This document shows positions 42,260 through 51,298 of a stretch of 64,000 nt of DNA, piece by piece. The notes under the pieces are model-generated. The model was given only the letters and a program-made list of their open reading frames with translations, ran no database searches and was not told the DNA's origin. The stretch comes from Compostimonas suwonensis (GTDB taxonomy: Bacteria; Actinomycetota; Actinomycetes; Actinomycetales; Microbacteriaceae), in contig NZ_PGFB01000002.1 in assembly GCF_002797855.1 (NCBI RefSeq), positions 744,001 through 808,000 on the forward strand, given 5' to 3'. The number at the start of each line of letters is the position of its first letter. Within the stretch, counting starts at the first letter, position 1. Position numbers and translations under genes: made by a program.

Positions 42260-43309
42260 ATGACTGGCTCAGAGGTAAGGATCGGAATCGTCGGGGCGGG
42301 GACCTGGGGGGAGACGCACGCGCGGATCTATCAGGCCCACCCCGCGAGCAAGGTGGTCGCGGTGTGCGACAGCAACGCCGGCAGGGCGAGCGGACTCGCC
42401 TCCCGGCTGGGCATCGACTCCTGGTACGACGACTACGAGGAGATGTTCACGAAGGAAGGGCTGGATTCCGTCGCCATCGTGACCCCCGACTTCGCTCATG
42501 CCGAGATCGCTATCGCGGCCGCGCGGCACGGTCTCCACATGCTGATCGAAAAGCCCTTGGCGACGACGCGCGATGACGTCTTCCGGATGATCGACGCGAT
42601 CACCGCCGGAGAGGTACGCGCGATGGTCGATCTCCACAACCGCTTCAGCCCGCCGTTCAACGTCGCGCGCCAGAGCGTCGCCGACGGAGAGCTGGGCGAA
42701 CTCCAGACGGGTTACATGCGTCTCAACGATGCGAAGTGGGTGGCGACCGACCTGCTGCCGTGGGCGGCGCAGTCTTCGATTCTCTGGTTCCTCGGCAGTC
42801 ACAGCGTCGACACCCTCCGATGGTTCTTCGACGACGAGGTGACCAGGGTCTACTCGGTCTCGCGATCGGGGCTGCTCAAGGGTCTCGGCGTCGACACCGT
42901 CGATTCCTACCTGACCACGCTGGAGTTCGCCGGCGGCGGCATCGCCCACATGGAGAACGGGTGGATCAACCCCAACGCGATGCCGAACATCAACGACATC
43001 AAGTTCACCGTGGTCGGCGACAAGGGAATGATCTCGATCGATGCATCTAGCCACAATCTGATTCAGAAGTACACCGAGGAGAAGGTGACCGTGCCCGACG
43101 TCCTCGTCCGCGACCACGTCTTCGGTTACCCAGCCGGCTTCGCCTACCAGTCGATCCGGTCATTCGTCGACAGCCTCGTCTCCGGGGAGGACTTCCGGGT
43201 GAGCCTCCCGGACTCGGCGAAGGTCAGTCTGATCGTGCTGGCGATCATGGAGTCGGCGAAGAAGCGCCAGCCCGTCGAGGTCGACTACGGCGTGATCACG
43301 ACGGGCTGA
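42260..43309 (+). CDS. Gfo/Idh/MocA family oxidoreductase
   Basis: 349 residues. The N-terminal Rossmann domain has VGAGTWGETHARIY (dinucleotide motif at 11-17) and the family EKP motif in HMLIEKPLATT (Lys near 97). The C-terminal alpha/beta domain contains SHSVDTLRWFFDD, with the His used in catalysis by many members. It follows the GH35 gene by about 105 nt and probably oxidises or epimerises a sugar released by it. The exact sugar cannot be read. Confidence 0.9.
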   Translation: MTGSEVRIGIVGAGTWGETHARIYQAHPASKVVAVCDSNAGRASGLASRLGIDSWYDDYEEMFTKEGLDSVAIVTPDFAHAEIAIAAARHGLHMLIEKPLATTRDDVFRMIDAITAGEVRAMVDLHNRFSPPFNVARQSVADGELGELQTGYMRLNDAKWVATDLLPWAAQSSILWFLGSHSVDTLRWFFDDEVTRVYSVSRSGLLKGLGVDTVDSYLTTLEFAGGGIAHMENGWINPNAMPNINDIKFTVVGDKGMISIDASSHNLIQKYTEEKVTVPDVLVRDHVFGYPAGFAYQSIRSFVDSLVSGEDFRVSLPDSAKVSLIVLAIMESAKKRQPVEVDYGVITTG

Positions 43310-43406
43310 GCCAGGACGGCCGACCTGCCACGCTCGAAGCGCTCCGCGACCGCACCGGTACCGACCTAAGGCTGCACGAGGCGACCCCGACTCGGGATTG
43401 CACGCC

Positions 43407-46400
43407 TCAGCTGAGGGCGGTCAGCGTGAGCGTCGCGCGATAGGTGCCGTCCTCCTGGTCGGTCGGGATGCGCAGCCGCAGCTCGGCACCGAGCAGAGCC
43501 GAGCCGAGCACATGGCCCGACGACGCCGAGCCGAGGGCGGATGCCTCGCCCAGACCGCCCTCCCCGCTCAGGTCGGGCTCGACGGCCGCTCCGGCGATCG
43601 CGCCGCCACCGCCCTCGACGAGCTGCGGAGTCCACCCGAGGAAGCTGCCCGGGAAGGAGCCGTGACCCGGCGCGACGAACTCGCCCACCTGCGCGGACAC
43701 CGACCAGCCGGGTGCGCCGGAGCGGGTGTCGGTGACACGCACAGGGTTGAGCACGCCGGCCGCCTCATAGTGGTCGCCGGCGAACTCGGCCGTGCCGAGG
43801 TCGACGAGGTCGTTGCCGCCGGCGATGTTCCAGACGAACTCACCGGGGCCACCACCACCGTGCTCGGGCACGACGACCTGCAGCTCCTGTCCCGATTGCG
43901 AGTCGGCGCCGGCGGCCGTGAACACGTCGAACTGCACGACGCCCGCGTCGGCGGTCGCGACATCCACGCTCGTCGCGAACCAGGCGTAGACCGCGCCGGG
44001 CTCGAGTCCCTGCCACACGACGGTCGCTGGCTCGCCCGAAGCCGCCGTCGTCTCGCCGATGACCGGCGCGTCGGCGTCGGGGGCGAACACGACGACGCCG
44101 TCGGTGCCGAAGCCCGTGACGCGGGCCGCAAGCTGCACGGGCACCTCGAAGTCGTCCTGCTGGCCGTTGTATTTCGTGCCGGTGTACTCGCCGGCACCGA
44201 ACTCGTCGAGCAGCGGCGAGTACGTGTCGACGCTCATGGTCGAGCGGTCGAGATGGAACTGCAGCATACGGAAGAAGCTCGCACCGAAGTTGAGCTTCGT
44301 GTTCGAGCCGTATCCGCCGATCTGCGTGAGGCCGAGCTGATCCGATCCGACCTGGTAGCCCTGGTAGTCGGCAGTGAGCTCGACCACGTTGTGCCCGGGC
44401 CGGGCGACGTCGTGACGGATGACCGTGCCGACGCTCGTGTGCCCGCCGAGCACGAGGAACACGTTGGGGCTGTTCCGCAGCACGGAGTCGAGGATGCGCG
44501 GGCCGTCGGCGCCGAGCGATCCGCCGCGTCCGTCGGGTGCGCTCGACCCGTTGGCGTAGCCGTGCGTGAGCACGATAGCGTTGCGGCCCGAGTGCTGCTG
44601 GAGCACGTCGGTCGCCCACGCCGCCTCCTCGTCCGTCACGCCGTAGCCGAGCGACACAGCGATGAAGTCGAGCCCGCCGGCGCTGAACAGCGTGTAGCTG
44701 TTCGAGCCGTCGCCCGGCCGCCACGGTTGATAGCTCGCCCCCGCAGCCTGCCATGCGGGCGTCTCGGCGAGCGCCTCGTAGCGGTCGGGACCGAAAGCCT
44801 CGTTGTAGAGCCCGTTGGCGGTGCCCGACTTGTTGTCGTTGTCTCCCGGCAGCGTCGAGCTGATCACGCCCGAGCCCTCGAGAATGGCCTGCGCGCCCGA
44901 GGCGAAGGCGTACTCGCGGCGTGCGAGGTCTTCGTCGGTGAAGCGGGTGTCCCAGCTCTGCACGATGTCGCCTGTGTGGCCGGCGAAGGCGATCTTGCGT
45001 TCGGCGGCGTGATCGGCGATCCACTGCGTGGCGTCGGTGTACGCGCTGGCCCATACAGCCCGCTCCTCCGCGGTCGGCTTGCCGACGGCGCCCTCCGAGA
45101 GGAACTGCGTGTCGGTCTGGTGCACGAACGCGAAATCGTAGTCCGCAGGGTCTTCGAACGCGTCGTCCACCGGCTTAGCCAGATCGTCGGCGAACGGGTC
45201 GAGGCCCACGACGAGCAGATGCACGGTACCGTCGTCGACGTGCTGGGCATCGACCGGGGCCGTCAGCACGACGTCGCCCGCTTCGCCGGACCCGCGGGCG
45301 AGCTCCTGCCAGGTGCTGAGCGCGGTGTTCCAGGCGAAGAGCACGGCGACGCGGTCGGGGTCGATCGTGCCCGTCCACCGCACGTGGCGGCCGTCGGATC
45401 CGGGAGCCGCGACGTCGAATCGCTGGAACGGGAGCTGCTGATGCGCGAGCGGCGTTCGTGCCTCGGCGCCGTCGCCGGCGCGCAGCGGACCGTCGATGGG
45501 CGAGCCCTGCTCGTAGGCGAAGTCGAGTGCGGACGGCACGGCGTCGACCACGCCCTGGAAGCTGCCGTCGGGCTCGGCCACGACCGCCTGTGCGAAGGTC
45601 GTTGTGACGTCGCCGCCATCCGCTCCGGTGGCCGTCGCGCTGAGCGTCGCCGCGCCGGGTGCCTGCTGCACGGTCGAGACGCCGCCGGGTGCGAGGATCA
45701 CCGTGGACGTGAAGGTCACGACGTGCTCGAAGACTCCGCCGAACGCGTCGCGCGTGACGATGCGCAGACTGTGCTCGCCGGCGGCGAGCCCCTGGCCGAT
45801 GACGTCTCCGACGCGAACAGGCGCGTCGTCGAGGGTGAGCTGCGGCTCGCCCGACAGCAGGCCGGCATTCGCGACTGTGATCTCGATCGCCGTCGGCGCC
45901 GTGAGCTGTGCGCCCTGCGCCGGCACCGTGGCGGTGACGACCGGGTCTCCTGCGGGCCGGTCGGCGAAAGCGGCGGCCGCGAGGTCGGCCGCCTCGGTGG
46001 CGCCGATGGCGCGCCCGTAGATGCGGGCGAGTCCCACGCGGGATACCGAGTACTCGATCGGTGCATTGCCGGCATTGATGTCACCGCCGATCACGAAGTC
46101 GGCCGCTCCTGCTCCGGGCATCTGCAGCGCGCCTGAGGTCGCGGCCTGCCGCACCTGCACGCCGTTCACATACAGGCGCGCGACGGCGCCGTCCCAGGTG
46201 AGGAGTGTGTGATACCAGCGGCCCTGCTCGATCGGGCTCTGGAAGGTGTGGTTCGTGCCGGCCACGTTCACGAGCGTGCGGATGTTGCTGCCGCTCACAC
46301 CGATGCCGAAGCCGCCGAGCTCCTTGCCCGAGCACATCGAATGCGTGCCCGACACCGGCAGCGGCTCCTCGATGCGGAAAAGGCACTCGGCGCTGAAGCC

Positions 46401-47486
46401 ACCCGCGAGGCGGTCGTACTGGTCGCGCACCGGGTATTGATACGCGCTCGCCCCGTCGAAGGATGCCACGTCACGACCGAGGCTCCCATCCTCCACGACC
46501 GCGGGCGAGCCGGTCGCACGCGCGCTCAGCTCGCGGGCGTGCTCGACCGGGGCACCCGCGGCGAAGTCGACGTCGAGCACGTCGGCGGGCTGTCCGGGCT
46601 CCACCGGTGGATCGGTCGGATCCGTGGGGTCGGTCGGGTCCGTCGGATCCGTGGGGTCGGTCGGATCGGTCGGATCCGTGGGGTCGGTCGGGTCCGTCGG
46701 GTCCCCGCCGGGGACGACCCCCGCCGCCGCCGCGAGCGCCACGGCCTGCTCGGCGGTGAGCGCGGTCGACCAGACACGCGCCGCCGCGATGCGACCGGTG
46801 GCGAACTCGGTGGCCGCGCGGCCCGCGTTCACGTCGCCGCCGATCACGAGATCCTCGGCCGAGCTGCCGGGCACGCGCAGTGCCCCGCTCGTCGCCGACT
46901 CCCCCGCGAGCTCCCCGTTCAGATAGACACGTGCGGTGGATGCATCCCAGGTGAGAAGCGCGTCATACCAGCGCCCCGCCTCGATCGGCGCCGTGACCAC
47001 GTGGTTCGTGCCCGCGATGTTGACGAGCACCCGCAGCTCGGAAGCGGCGACCGAGATGCCGAAGCCCCCGTTCTCCTTGCCCGCACAGAACGACTTGGTT
47101 CCGCTCACGGGAAGGCTCTCGGCTGCGAAGACGCATTCCGCGCTGAAACCCGACGCCATAGCCGGATACTGGTCGCGGATGGGGTACTGGTAGGCGCTCG
47201 CCCCGTTGAACACGGCGACCGCGCGGCCGAGGTCCGCGTCATCCGCCACCGACGGCAGGCCCGTGACGCGGAACGGCTCGATCCCGCGCGCGTGCTCGAC
47301 CGGCGAACCGGAGACGAAGTCGACGTCGAGCAGGTCGGCCCCCGGTACCGTCCCGACGTCCGCCGTCGCCACCTCGCCCGGAAAGGCGATGAGGCCGGCC
47401 GCGTGCGCCATCGGCACTCCCGCCGCCACCAAGGCGAGCGCGACGCCTGCGGTCACGATCATCCGTGTTCTGCGTCGTACATCCAT
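43407..47486 (-). CDS. Secreted protein with two LamG-like domains and a metallophosphoesterase domain
   Basis: 1,359 residues. Signal peptide 1-29 (MAHA cleavage). Two LamG/concanavalin-like domains (about 50-255 and 300-490) share near-identical blocks such as NGASAYQYP and WRDQY-like repeats; ten Pro-Thr-Asp units (261-291) join them. Bacterial Ig-like strands follow (500-650). The metallophosphoesterase domain has QTDTQF near 791, GHTGDIVQSW near 838, PGDNDN near 880, LTHGYANG near 975 and LGGHTSVG near 1015. The C-terminus is beta-rich with no LPxTG motif. Probably an extracellular phosphatase or phosphodiesterase that binds cell-surface glycans. Confidence 0.85.
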   Translation of the reverse strand: MDVRRRTRMIVTAGVALALVAAGVPMAHAAGLIAFPGEVATADVGTVPGADLLDVDFVSGSPVEHARGIEPFRVTGLPSVADDADLGRAVAVFNGASAYQYPIRDQYPAMASGFSAECVFAAESLPVSGTKSFCAGKENGGFGISVAASELRVLVNIAGTNHVVTAPIEAGRWYDALLTWDASTARVYLNGELAGESATSGALRVPGSSAEDLVIGGDVNAGRAATEFATGRIAAARVWSTALTAEQAVALAAAAGVVPGGDPTDPTDPTDPTDPTDPTDPTDPTDPTDPTDPPVEPGQPADVLDVDFAAGAPVEHARELSARATGSPAVVEDGSLGRDVASFDGASAYQYPVRDQYDRLAGGFSAECLFRIEEPLPVSGTHSMCSGKELGGFGIGVSGSNIRTLVNVAGTNHTFQSPIEQGRWYHTLLTWDGAVARLYVNGVQVRQAATSGALQMPGAGAADFVIGGDINAGNAPIEYSVSRVGLARIYGRAIGATEAADLAAAAFADRPAGDPVVTATVPAQGAQLTAPTAIEITVANAGLLSGEPQLTLDDAPVRVGDVIGQGLAAGEHSLRIVTRDAFGGVFEHVVTFTSTVILAPGGVSTVQQAPGAATLSATATGADGGDVTTTFAQAVVAEPDGSFQGVVDAVPSALDFAYEQGSPIDGPLRAGDGAEARTPLAHQQLPFQRFDVAAPGSDGRHVRWTGTIDPDRVAVLFAWNTALSTWQELARGSGEAGDVVLTAPVDAQHVDDGTVHLLVVGLDPFADDLAKPVDDAFEDPADYDFAFVHQTDTQFLSEGAVGKPTAEERAVWASAYTDATQWIADHAAERKIAFAGHTGDIVQSWDTRFTDEDLARREYAFASGAQAILEGSGVISSTLPGDNDNKSGTANGLYNEAFGPDRYEALAETPAWQAAGASYQPWRPGDGSNSYTLFSAGGLDFIAVSLGYGVTDEEAAWATDVLQQHSGRNAIVLTHGYANGSSAPDGRGGSLGADGPRILDSVLRNSPNVFLVLGGHTSVGTVIRHDVARPGHNVVELTADYQGYQVGSDQLGLTQIGGYGSNTKLNFGASFFRMLQFHLDRSTMSVDTYSPLLDEFGAGEYTGTKYNGQQDDFEVPVQLAARVTGFGTDGVVVFAPDADAPVIGETTAASGEPATVVWQGLEPGAVYAWFATSVDVATADAGVVQFDVFTAAGADSQSGQELQVVVPEHGGGGPGEFVWNIAGGNDLVDLGTAEFAGDHYEAAGVLNPVRVTDTRSGAPGWSVSAQVGEFVAPGHGSFPGSFLGWTPQLVEGGGGAIAGAAVEPDLSGEGGLGEASALGSASSGHVLGSALLGAELRLRIPTDQEDGTYRATLTLTALS
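46612..46701 (-). repeat. Ten 9-bp units encoding Pro-Thr-Asp
   Basis: Ten in-register 9-bp units with four near-identical variants (TCGGTCGGA, TCCGTGGGG and others on the plus strand). They encode a stiff, acidic (PTD)10 linker between the two LamG domains. Unit number may vary between strains by slippage. Confidence 0.9.
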
Positions 47487-47739
47487 CGCTGATCCTCTCG
47501 CCGAGTGCGCCCGGCGCGCCGACCGGGTCAACCGACAGGAAATCGACCCCAGGTGAACCCCGCCACACTCGCACATGAACAACGGATGGCACCCATACCA
47601 ACGCACACCCCGGCGACAGCCGACCGACGCCGTTCCGGCGGGCCAGCTGATCCCAGCCCGGGCGTCCTGTCGGCGTTCACCGTCGGCAATTGCGGCTGCG
47701 ACCGCGAATGGGTCCCTGTTCACGTCACGGGCCCGGCGG

Positions 47740-47745
47740 CATACT
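47740..47745 (+). promoter_or_regulatory. -10 box of a probable leaderless promoter (small lipoprotein)
   Basis: CATACT, 7 nt before the ATG at 47753. It favours that ATG over the in-frame ATG at 47747. Confidence 0.45.
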
Positions 47746-47752
47746 GATGTGC

Positions 47753-48133
47753 ATGGGAATCCGTCGCCTCGCCGGCGCCGCGGTCACGGCGGCCGCGCTC
47801 GTCGTCGGCATCTCGGGCTGCACCGCGGGGGCACCCGATGTCGATCCCGTCGTCGTCGATGTCGCCGAGCTGCAGGGCACAACAGTCGAGGTTCCGCTGA
47901 ACAGCACCCTGGTCATCGTCACCGAGCTGTCCGACGTCGACAGCTACACGGCGGACATCGACGATCCGGCGATCGCCGAGTTCGCCCGGGGCGCCAAGAC
48001 CGGCGAGGTGAGTTACCGACCGGTCCTCACGCCCAAACAGGTGGGCGAGTCCGAGGTGACGCTGTCGAATGAGGACACCGGTTCACAGGATGTGGAGTTC
48101 ACGCTCGAGGTCACGCCGATTGCGGTCGGCTGA
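47753..48133 (+). CDS. Small secreted lipoprotein with an Ig-like fold
   Basis: 126 residues. Lipoprotein signal with lipobox ISGC (Cys23). The mature part is all-beta by pattern: TTVEVPLNSTLVIVTEL, SYTADIDDPAIAEFARG, GEVSYRPVLTPKQVGESEVT, LSNEDTGSQDVEFTLEV. The pattern recalls chagasin-type (I42) inhibitors or other Ig-like lipoproteins, but no defining motif was seen. Function unknown. Confidence 0.75.
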   Translation: MGIRRLAGAAVTAAALVVGISGCTAGAPDVDPVVVDVAELQGTTVEVPLNSTLVIVTELSDVDSYTADIDDPAIAEFARGAKTGEVSYRPVLTPKQVGESEVTLSNEDTGSQDVEFTLEVTPIAVG

Positions 48134-48142
48134 CCGAACCCG

Positions 48143-48619
48143 TCAGCCGAACAGGCCGCCGAGGAACCCTTTCTTCTGCTCGTACCCGGCCTGCTCGAGC
48201 AGGCCGAAGAGCGGGCCCTTGACGCGGGAGTCCTCGAACTCGTAGCTGTAGCTGTGCGCGGAGTCGCCGCCTTCGACGTGCGTGCCGGCACCGGCGCCCC
48301 AGGAGAAGCTCTTCTGCTTGCCCCTGAACGTGCTCGCCGAACCGCCGAACGATATCGACCCGTCGGTTCCGATCGATCCGTGCTTCTCGCCGTCGTCCTT
48401 GCGCTCCTCGAAGGAGTACTGCTCCTTCTCGGTGTTGAGGTCGACGGTGAGCGCGTACTCCTTGTCGATGGCGCCGCCACCGAGCAGGACGGCGAACGCG
48501 ACGTGGGCGACATCCCAGTGCGCCACGATCTGCGCGCCGTTCATCTCGTAACGGATGGGTTCGTTCGGATCGTTCAGCTGTGCGACCGCCGCGGCGATCC
48601 GTTCGAGTGTCCAAGCCAT
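48143..48619 (-). CDS. Conserved hypothetical protein, soluble
   Basis: 158 residues, no signal or membrane segment. The N-terminal third (ERIAAAVAQLNDPNEPIRYE) is helical; the middle is rich in charged and Gly/Ser residues (TEKEQYSFEERKDDGEKHGS, SISFGGSASTFRGK) and the end is YEQKKGFLGGLFG, suggesting a flexible tail. TAGGCT is exactly 6 nt before the ATG, so the transcript is likely leaderless. No family recognised. It converges with the small lipoprotein gene. Confidence 0.65.
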   Translation of the reverse strand: MAWTLERIAAAVAQLNDPNEPIRYEMNGAQIVAHWDVAHVAFAVLLGGGAIDKEYALTVDLNTEKEQYSFEERKDDGEKHGSIGTDGSISFGGSASTFRGKQKSFSWGAGAGTHVEGGDSAHSYSYEFEDSRVKGPLFGLLEQAGYEQKKGFLGGLFG

Positions 48620-48738
48620 ACCGCCAGCCTATCGTCGAGCCACATCGGCGAGAGCCTGATGGCCGCCCTCCGCATCCGCCATGGCCACCCGAGCATCAGC
48701 GTCTATCGCAGCACGTGCAGCTCCGATACGCGGCGGCG

Positions 48739-49170
48739 TCAGGCGTTGCTCAGGAGCTGCTCGGTGGGCACGTAGTCGATCTTCCAATCGACATAGACCC
48801 CTGCGATCCCGTCCCGCGTGCAACGCAAGCCGACCGACACCCAGCGAACCTCGCCCTGGGGATCGAGAGCGAATCCGGTGGCGGCGGTGAACACCTCGTT
48901 GCCGCACGAACACTGCGCCTGCTCGACCTCGTCCACGTCGTCGAAGTGCTCCCCGGAGTCCGCGATCTCCGCTTCCGCCTCGCACTCCGTGCAGATCCGG
49001 ACCGCAACACCCACCTCGTCATCGAACACGAGCGCAAAAGTGCGGTTCCCGCAATCGCAGGCCGCTTCGATCACCCGATCGATGGGATAACCGCCGGCGG
49101 CGAACCCCTCGATACTCGTGCGCAGCTCGTCGAAGACAGGATCAGTGGAATCGTCGGCGCGGGAATCCAT
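48739..49170 (-). CDS. Zinc-ribbon-type hypothetical protein
   Basis: 143 residues. Two CxC/CxxC sets are visible: ACDCGN near 37 with ICTEC near 60, and QCSCGN near 87 with LRC near 116. The pattern suggests two zinc knuckles in a small domain. Acidic region around residues 60-85. It has the look of small actinobacterial immunity or hypothetical proteins of this type, but no name can be given. GGGAGGATTG precedes the ATG at 49170. Confidence 0.6.
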   Translation of the reverse strand: MDSRADDSTDPVFDELRTSIEGFAAGGYPIDRVIEAACDCGNRTFALVFDDEVGVAVRICTECEAEAEIADSGEHFDDVDEVEQAQCSCGNEVFTAATGFALDPQGEVRWVSVGLRCTRDGIAGVYVDWKIDYVPTEQLLSNA

Positions 49171-49328
49171 GTCATCAATCCTCCCGTATCCGGCACATCG
49201 CAGAGAACGGCGGTCCAGACGGCCTGCCGACGGGCGGAGAAGTCCCTGCTCGCGGCCGTGGACGTTTTCCCCCGAACCGTACATGTACTCAGTAGAAGCT
49301 CGGACAGCGAGCGGACAGGAGCGGGAAG

Positions 49329-50021
49329 ATGTCCAACATGATCGAGGACCGTGTCGAGGGAGACCCCGAGCTCGACAGGCTCGTCGCCCTGGCGGCACGA
49401 CCCACCAGGGAGGCGACGAGCGAGATGCGCGAGCAATTGGCGTCCATGGTCGCGGCCGCCGTCGAGTCGGGCCGTGACAGCCGGCGCAGGCGTCTGTCGA
49501 TAGGGGCCGCGGTGGCCGTTCCGATCGTGGTCCTCGGCGGCGCGGGTGCGGCGTTCGCAAGCACCGGCATCGACTGGTCGATGTTCTTCGGCCACGCGAC
49601 CACCTGGGCCGACTGGGCTCAGAACCCCGACGGCGCCGTGCACATCACTCTGCCGGGCGGGGCGAGCTGCGAGCTCCGATTCGCCGTGAACTCCCTGCGC
49701 GACCACCCCGCGGACCCCGCGGTGCTCGCGCAGGCCCAGAACGCGCTCCGGACCTATCTGAACGGCGGCACGGTTCTCACGGATGCGAACATCGACGCGG
49801 TGCTGAGCGAGAACCGGACCGACAGGAACTGGGCGCAGGACGGCGACTCAACCGCCGTTCCGTTCGGACCCGGCACCCGGAACGACAACCCCGACGTCGA
49901 TTACCACATCGCCGCACTGGAGGGGATCAGCAAGGCGATCCAGGCTCATGTGCCGGATCTCGGGACGGGTGGTATCGGTCTGCAGTCGCAGGAGAACTGC
50001 GACGCTGGTGTCGGACAGTGA
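49329..50021 (+). CDS. Single-helix membrane protein paired with a sigma factor
   Basis: 230 residues. A cytoplasmic head of about 55 residues (DPELDRLVALAARPTREATS, ending in RRRR) precedes one membrane helix at about 58-80 (LSIGAAVAVPIVVLGGAGAAF). The outside part of about 150 residues contains WADWAQNPDGAVHITLPGGA. The layout and its coupling to a sigma-factor gene suggest an anti-sigma-like role; no zinc anti-sigma motif is present. Its stop overlaps the next start by 4 nt. AGGAGCGGGAAG precedes the ATG. Confidence 0.65.
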   Translation: MSNMIEDRVEGDPELDRLVALAARPTREATSEMREQLASMVAAAVESGRDSRRRRLSIGAAVAVPIVVLGGAGAAFASTGIDWSMFFGHATTWADWAQNPDGAVHITLPGGASCELRFAVNSLRDHPADPAVLAQAQNALRTYLNGGTVLTDANIDAVLSENRTDRNWAQDGDSTAVPFGPGTRNDNPDVDYHIAALEGISKAIQAHVPDLGTGGIGLQSQENCDAGVGQ

Positions 50022-50587
50022 CCCGCAGCCGCGGAGACGACGAGGTGCGCCGCTTCACCGAGCTGATGGTGGAGGTCGGTCCTGCACTGCTCGCCTATTT
50101 CGAGCGACGAGTCGGACACGACGGCGCCGACCTGCTCGCCGAGACGATGGCAACCGCGTGGAAGCGCCGACGGAGCCTCCCCGCCGAGCCGGAACCCGCG
50201 CGGATGTGGCTGTTCGGCGTGGCCAGGAACATGCTCCGCAACGCCCACCGCACGGGGATTCGGCGGCAGCATCTCGCCGACAGTCTGCGTGCTCGAGCAG
50301 AGCACACCACGGCGAGCGACCCGTCCGAAGCGATCGAGATGCGCGATCTGATCGGCCGCCTCGACCCCGACCTTGCCGAGGTCGTGACCCTGGTCCACTG
50401 GGAAGGACTGTCACTGACCGAGATCGGCCGGCTCCTCGGAATCCCCGCATCGACCGCGCGAGGACGCTACCAGCGCGCACGGCAGACGCTGCGTGCTCAG
50501 CTCGAATCTCCCGCCCGGACTGCCGCCGCGCGATCTCGGCCTACACCAAGGCCGAACGTCTCCATCCCCATCGCGGAGGAGCCCTGA
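50018..50587 (+). CDS. RNA polymerase sigma factor, ECF type
   Basis: 189 residues. Region 2 at about 10-75 (RRFTELMVEVGPALLAYFER, LLAETMATAWKRRRSLP, MWLFGVARNMLRNAHR); region 4 at about 110-165 (LDPDLAEVVTLVHWEGLSLT, then EIGRLLGIPASTARGRYQRA). GTG start overlaps the preceding stop (GTGA). The membrane protein gene precedes it; in many ECF pairs the order is reversed. Confidence 0.9.
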   Translation: MTRSRGDDEVRRFTELMVEVGPALLAYFERRVGHDGADLLAETMATAWKRRRSLPAEPEPARMWLFGVARNMLRNAHRTGIRRQHLADSLRARAEHTTASDPSEAIEMRDLIGRLDPDLAEVVTLVHWEGLSLTEIGRLLGIPASTARGRYQRARQTLRAQLESPARTAAARSRPTPRPNVSIPIAEEP

Positions 50588-50673
50588 TCGCGGGGCGTGG
50601 ACCCTCCCGCGATCCGGCCACCCGGGACCATCTCGATCGACCGGCCGACCGCCACCGACATGATCGTGCGGAG

Positions 50674-51270
50674 TCAGCTATCCCTGCTCCCCAGCAGGCC
50701 GGCGAGCACGAACTCCGCCAATGCGTCGGCGATGGGCTCGTCCCTGTGATCGCCCGTACGCGTCCCGCCGAGCCGGTTGGCGAGCGGGGCCTGCACGATA
50801 CCCGACAGAGCACCCGTGAGAACGAAGTAGAGGAGATGGACGGGGATGTCTCCCCACCCTCGTGAGCGCAGGGCTTCCTCCGCTCCCGGCAGCGCCTCGG
50901 TGACGGCGGGTCTGAGGTAGTTCTCGCAGAGGTAGTCGAGGCGTTCGGAATCACGGGTCGCTTCATCCCAGATCAGCCGGTAGAGCTGGGGACGCTGAGC
51001 CGCGGTGCGGTAAAGACCGCGCACCCGCCCGGCAATGGAGGACTGCTCGTCGGAATCGTCTTCGAGACTGCCGGGCTCGAGCTCGGCGATCGCGAAGTCG
51101 ACGACGGCACGCCAGAAGTCGAGCTTGGAGCCGTAGCGGTCGTTGAGGAAGTTGTGGTTGACGCCGATCCTGCGCCCCAGCTCACGGACGGACGCCGCGT
51201 CGTAGCCGAGCTCGGCGAACGCGTCCAGGCCGCGACGAAGGATCTCCGCGTCTTTCATCCGAATGACCAT
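50674..51270 (-). CDS. TetR family transcriptional regulator of the MMPL exporter
   Basis: 198 residues. The helix-turn-helix is at about 6-52: MKDAEILRRGLDAFAELGYD, then SVRELGRRIGVNHNFLNDRY and GSKLDFWRAV. The C-terminal ligand domain follows. The ATG at 51270 has GAGGAGG 6 nt upstream, better than the longer start at 51327, which would overlap the MMPL gene. It is 28 nt downstream of the exporter on the same strand, so it is cotranscribed and probably binds the palindrome at 53837-53860. Confidence 0.88.
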   Translation of the reverse strand: MVIRMKDAEILRRGLDAFAELGYDAASVRELGRRIGVNHNFLNDRYGSKLDFWRAVVDFAIAELEPGSLEDDSDEQSSIAGRVRGLYRTAAQRPQLYRLIWDEATRDSERLDYLCENYLRPAVTEALPGAEEALRSRGWGDIPVHLLYFVLTGALSGIVQAPLANRLGGTRTGDHRDEPIADALAEFVLAGLLGSRDS

Positions 51271-51298
51271 TCCCGGCCTCCTCATATAGCTTTTCTCA

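Noticed and set aside
43398-46136. Open frame of 912 codons on the plus strand, antisense to the LamG-phosphoesterase gene
   Set aside because: It is Arg/Ala/Asp-rich without any domain pattern, and the minus strand has a signal peptide and clear domains. Long antisense frames are expected in GC-rich coding DNA.
46612-46701. Short tandem repeats considered as a CRISPR-like array
   Set aside because: Units are 9 bp without spacers and lie in frame inside a coding region as a Pro-Thr-Asp linker.
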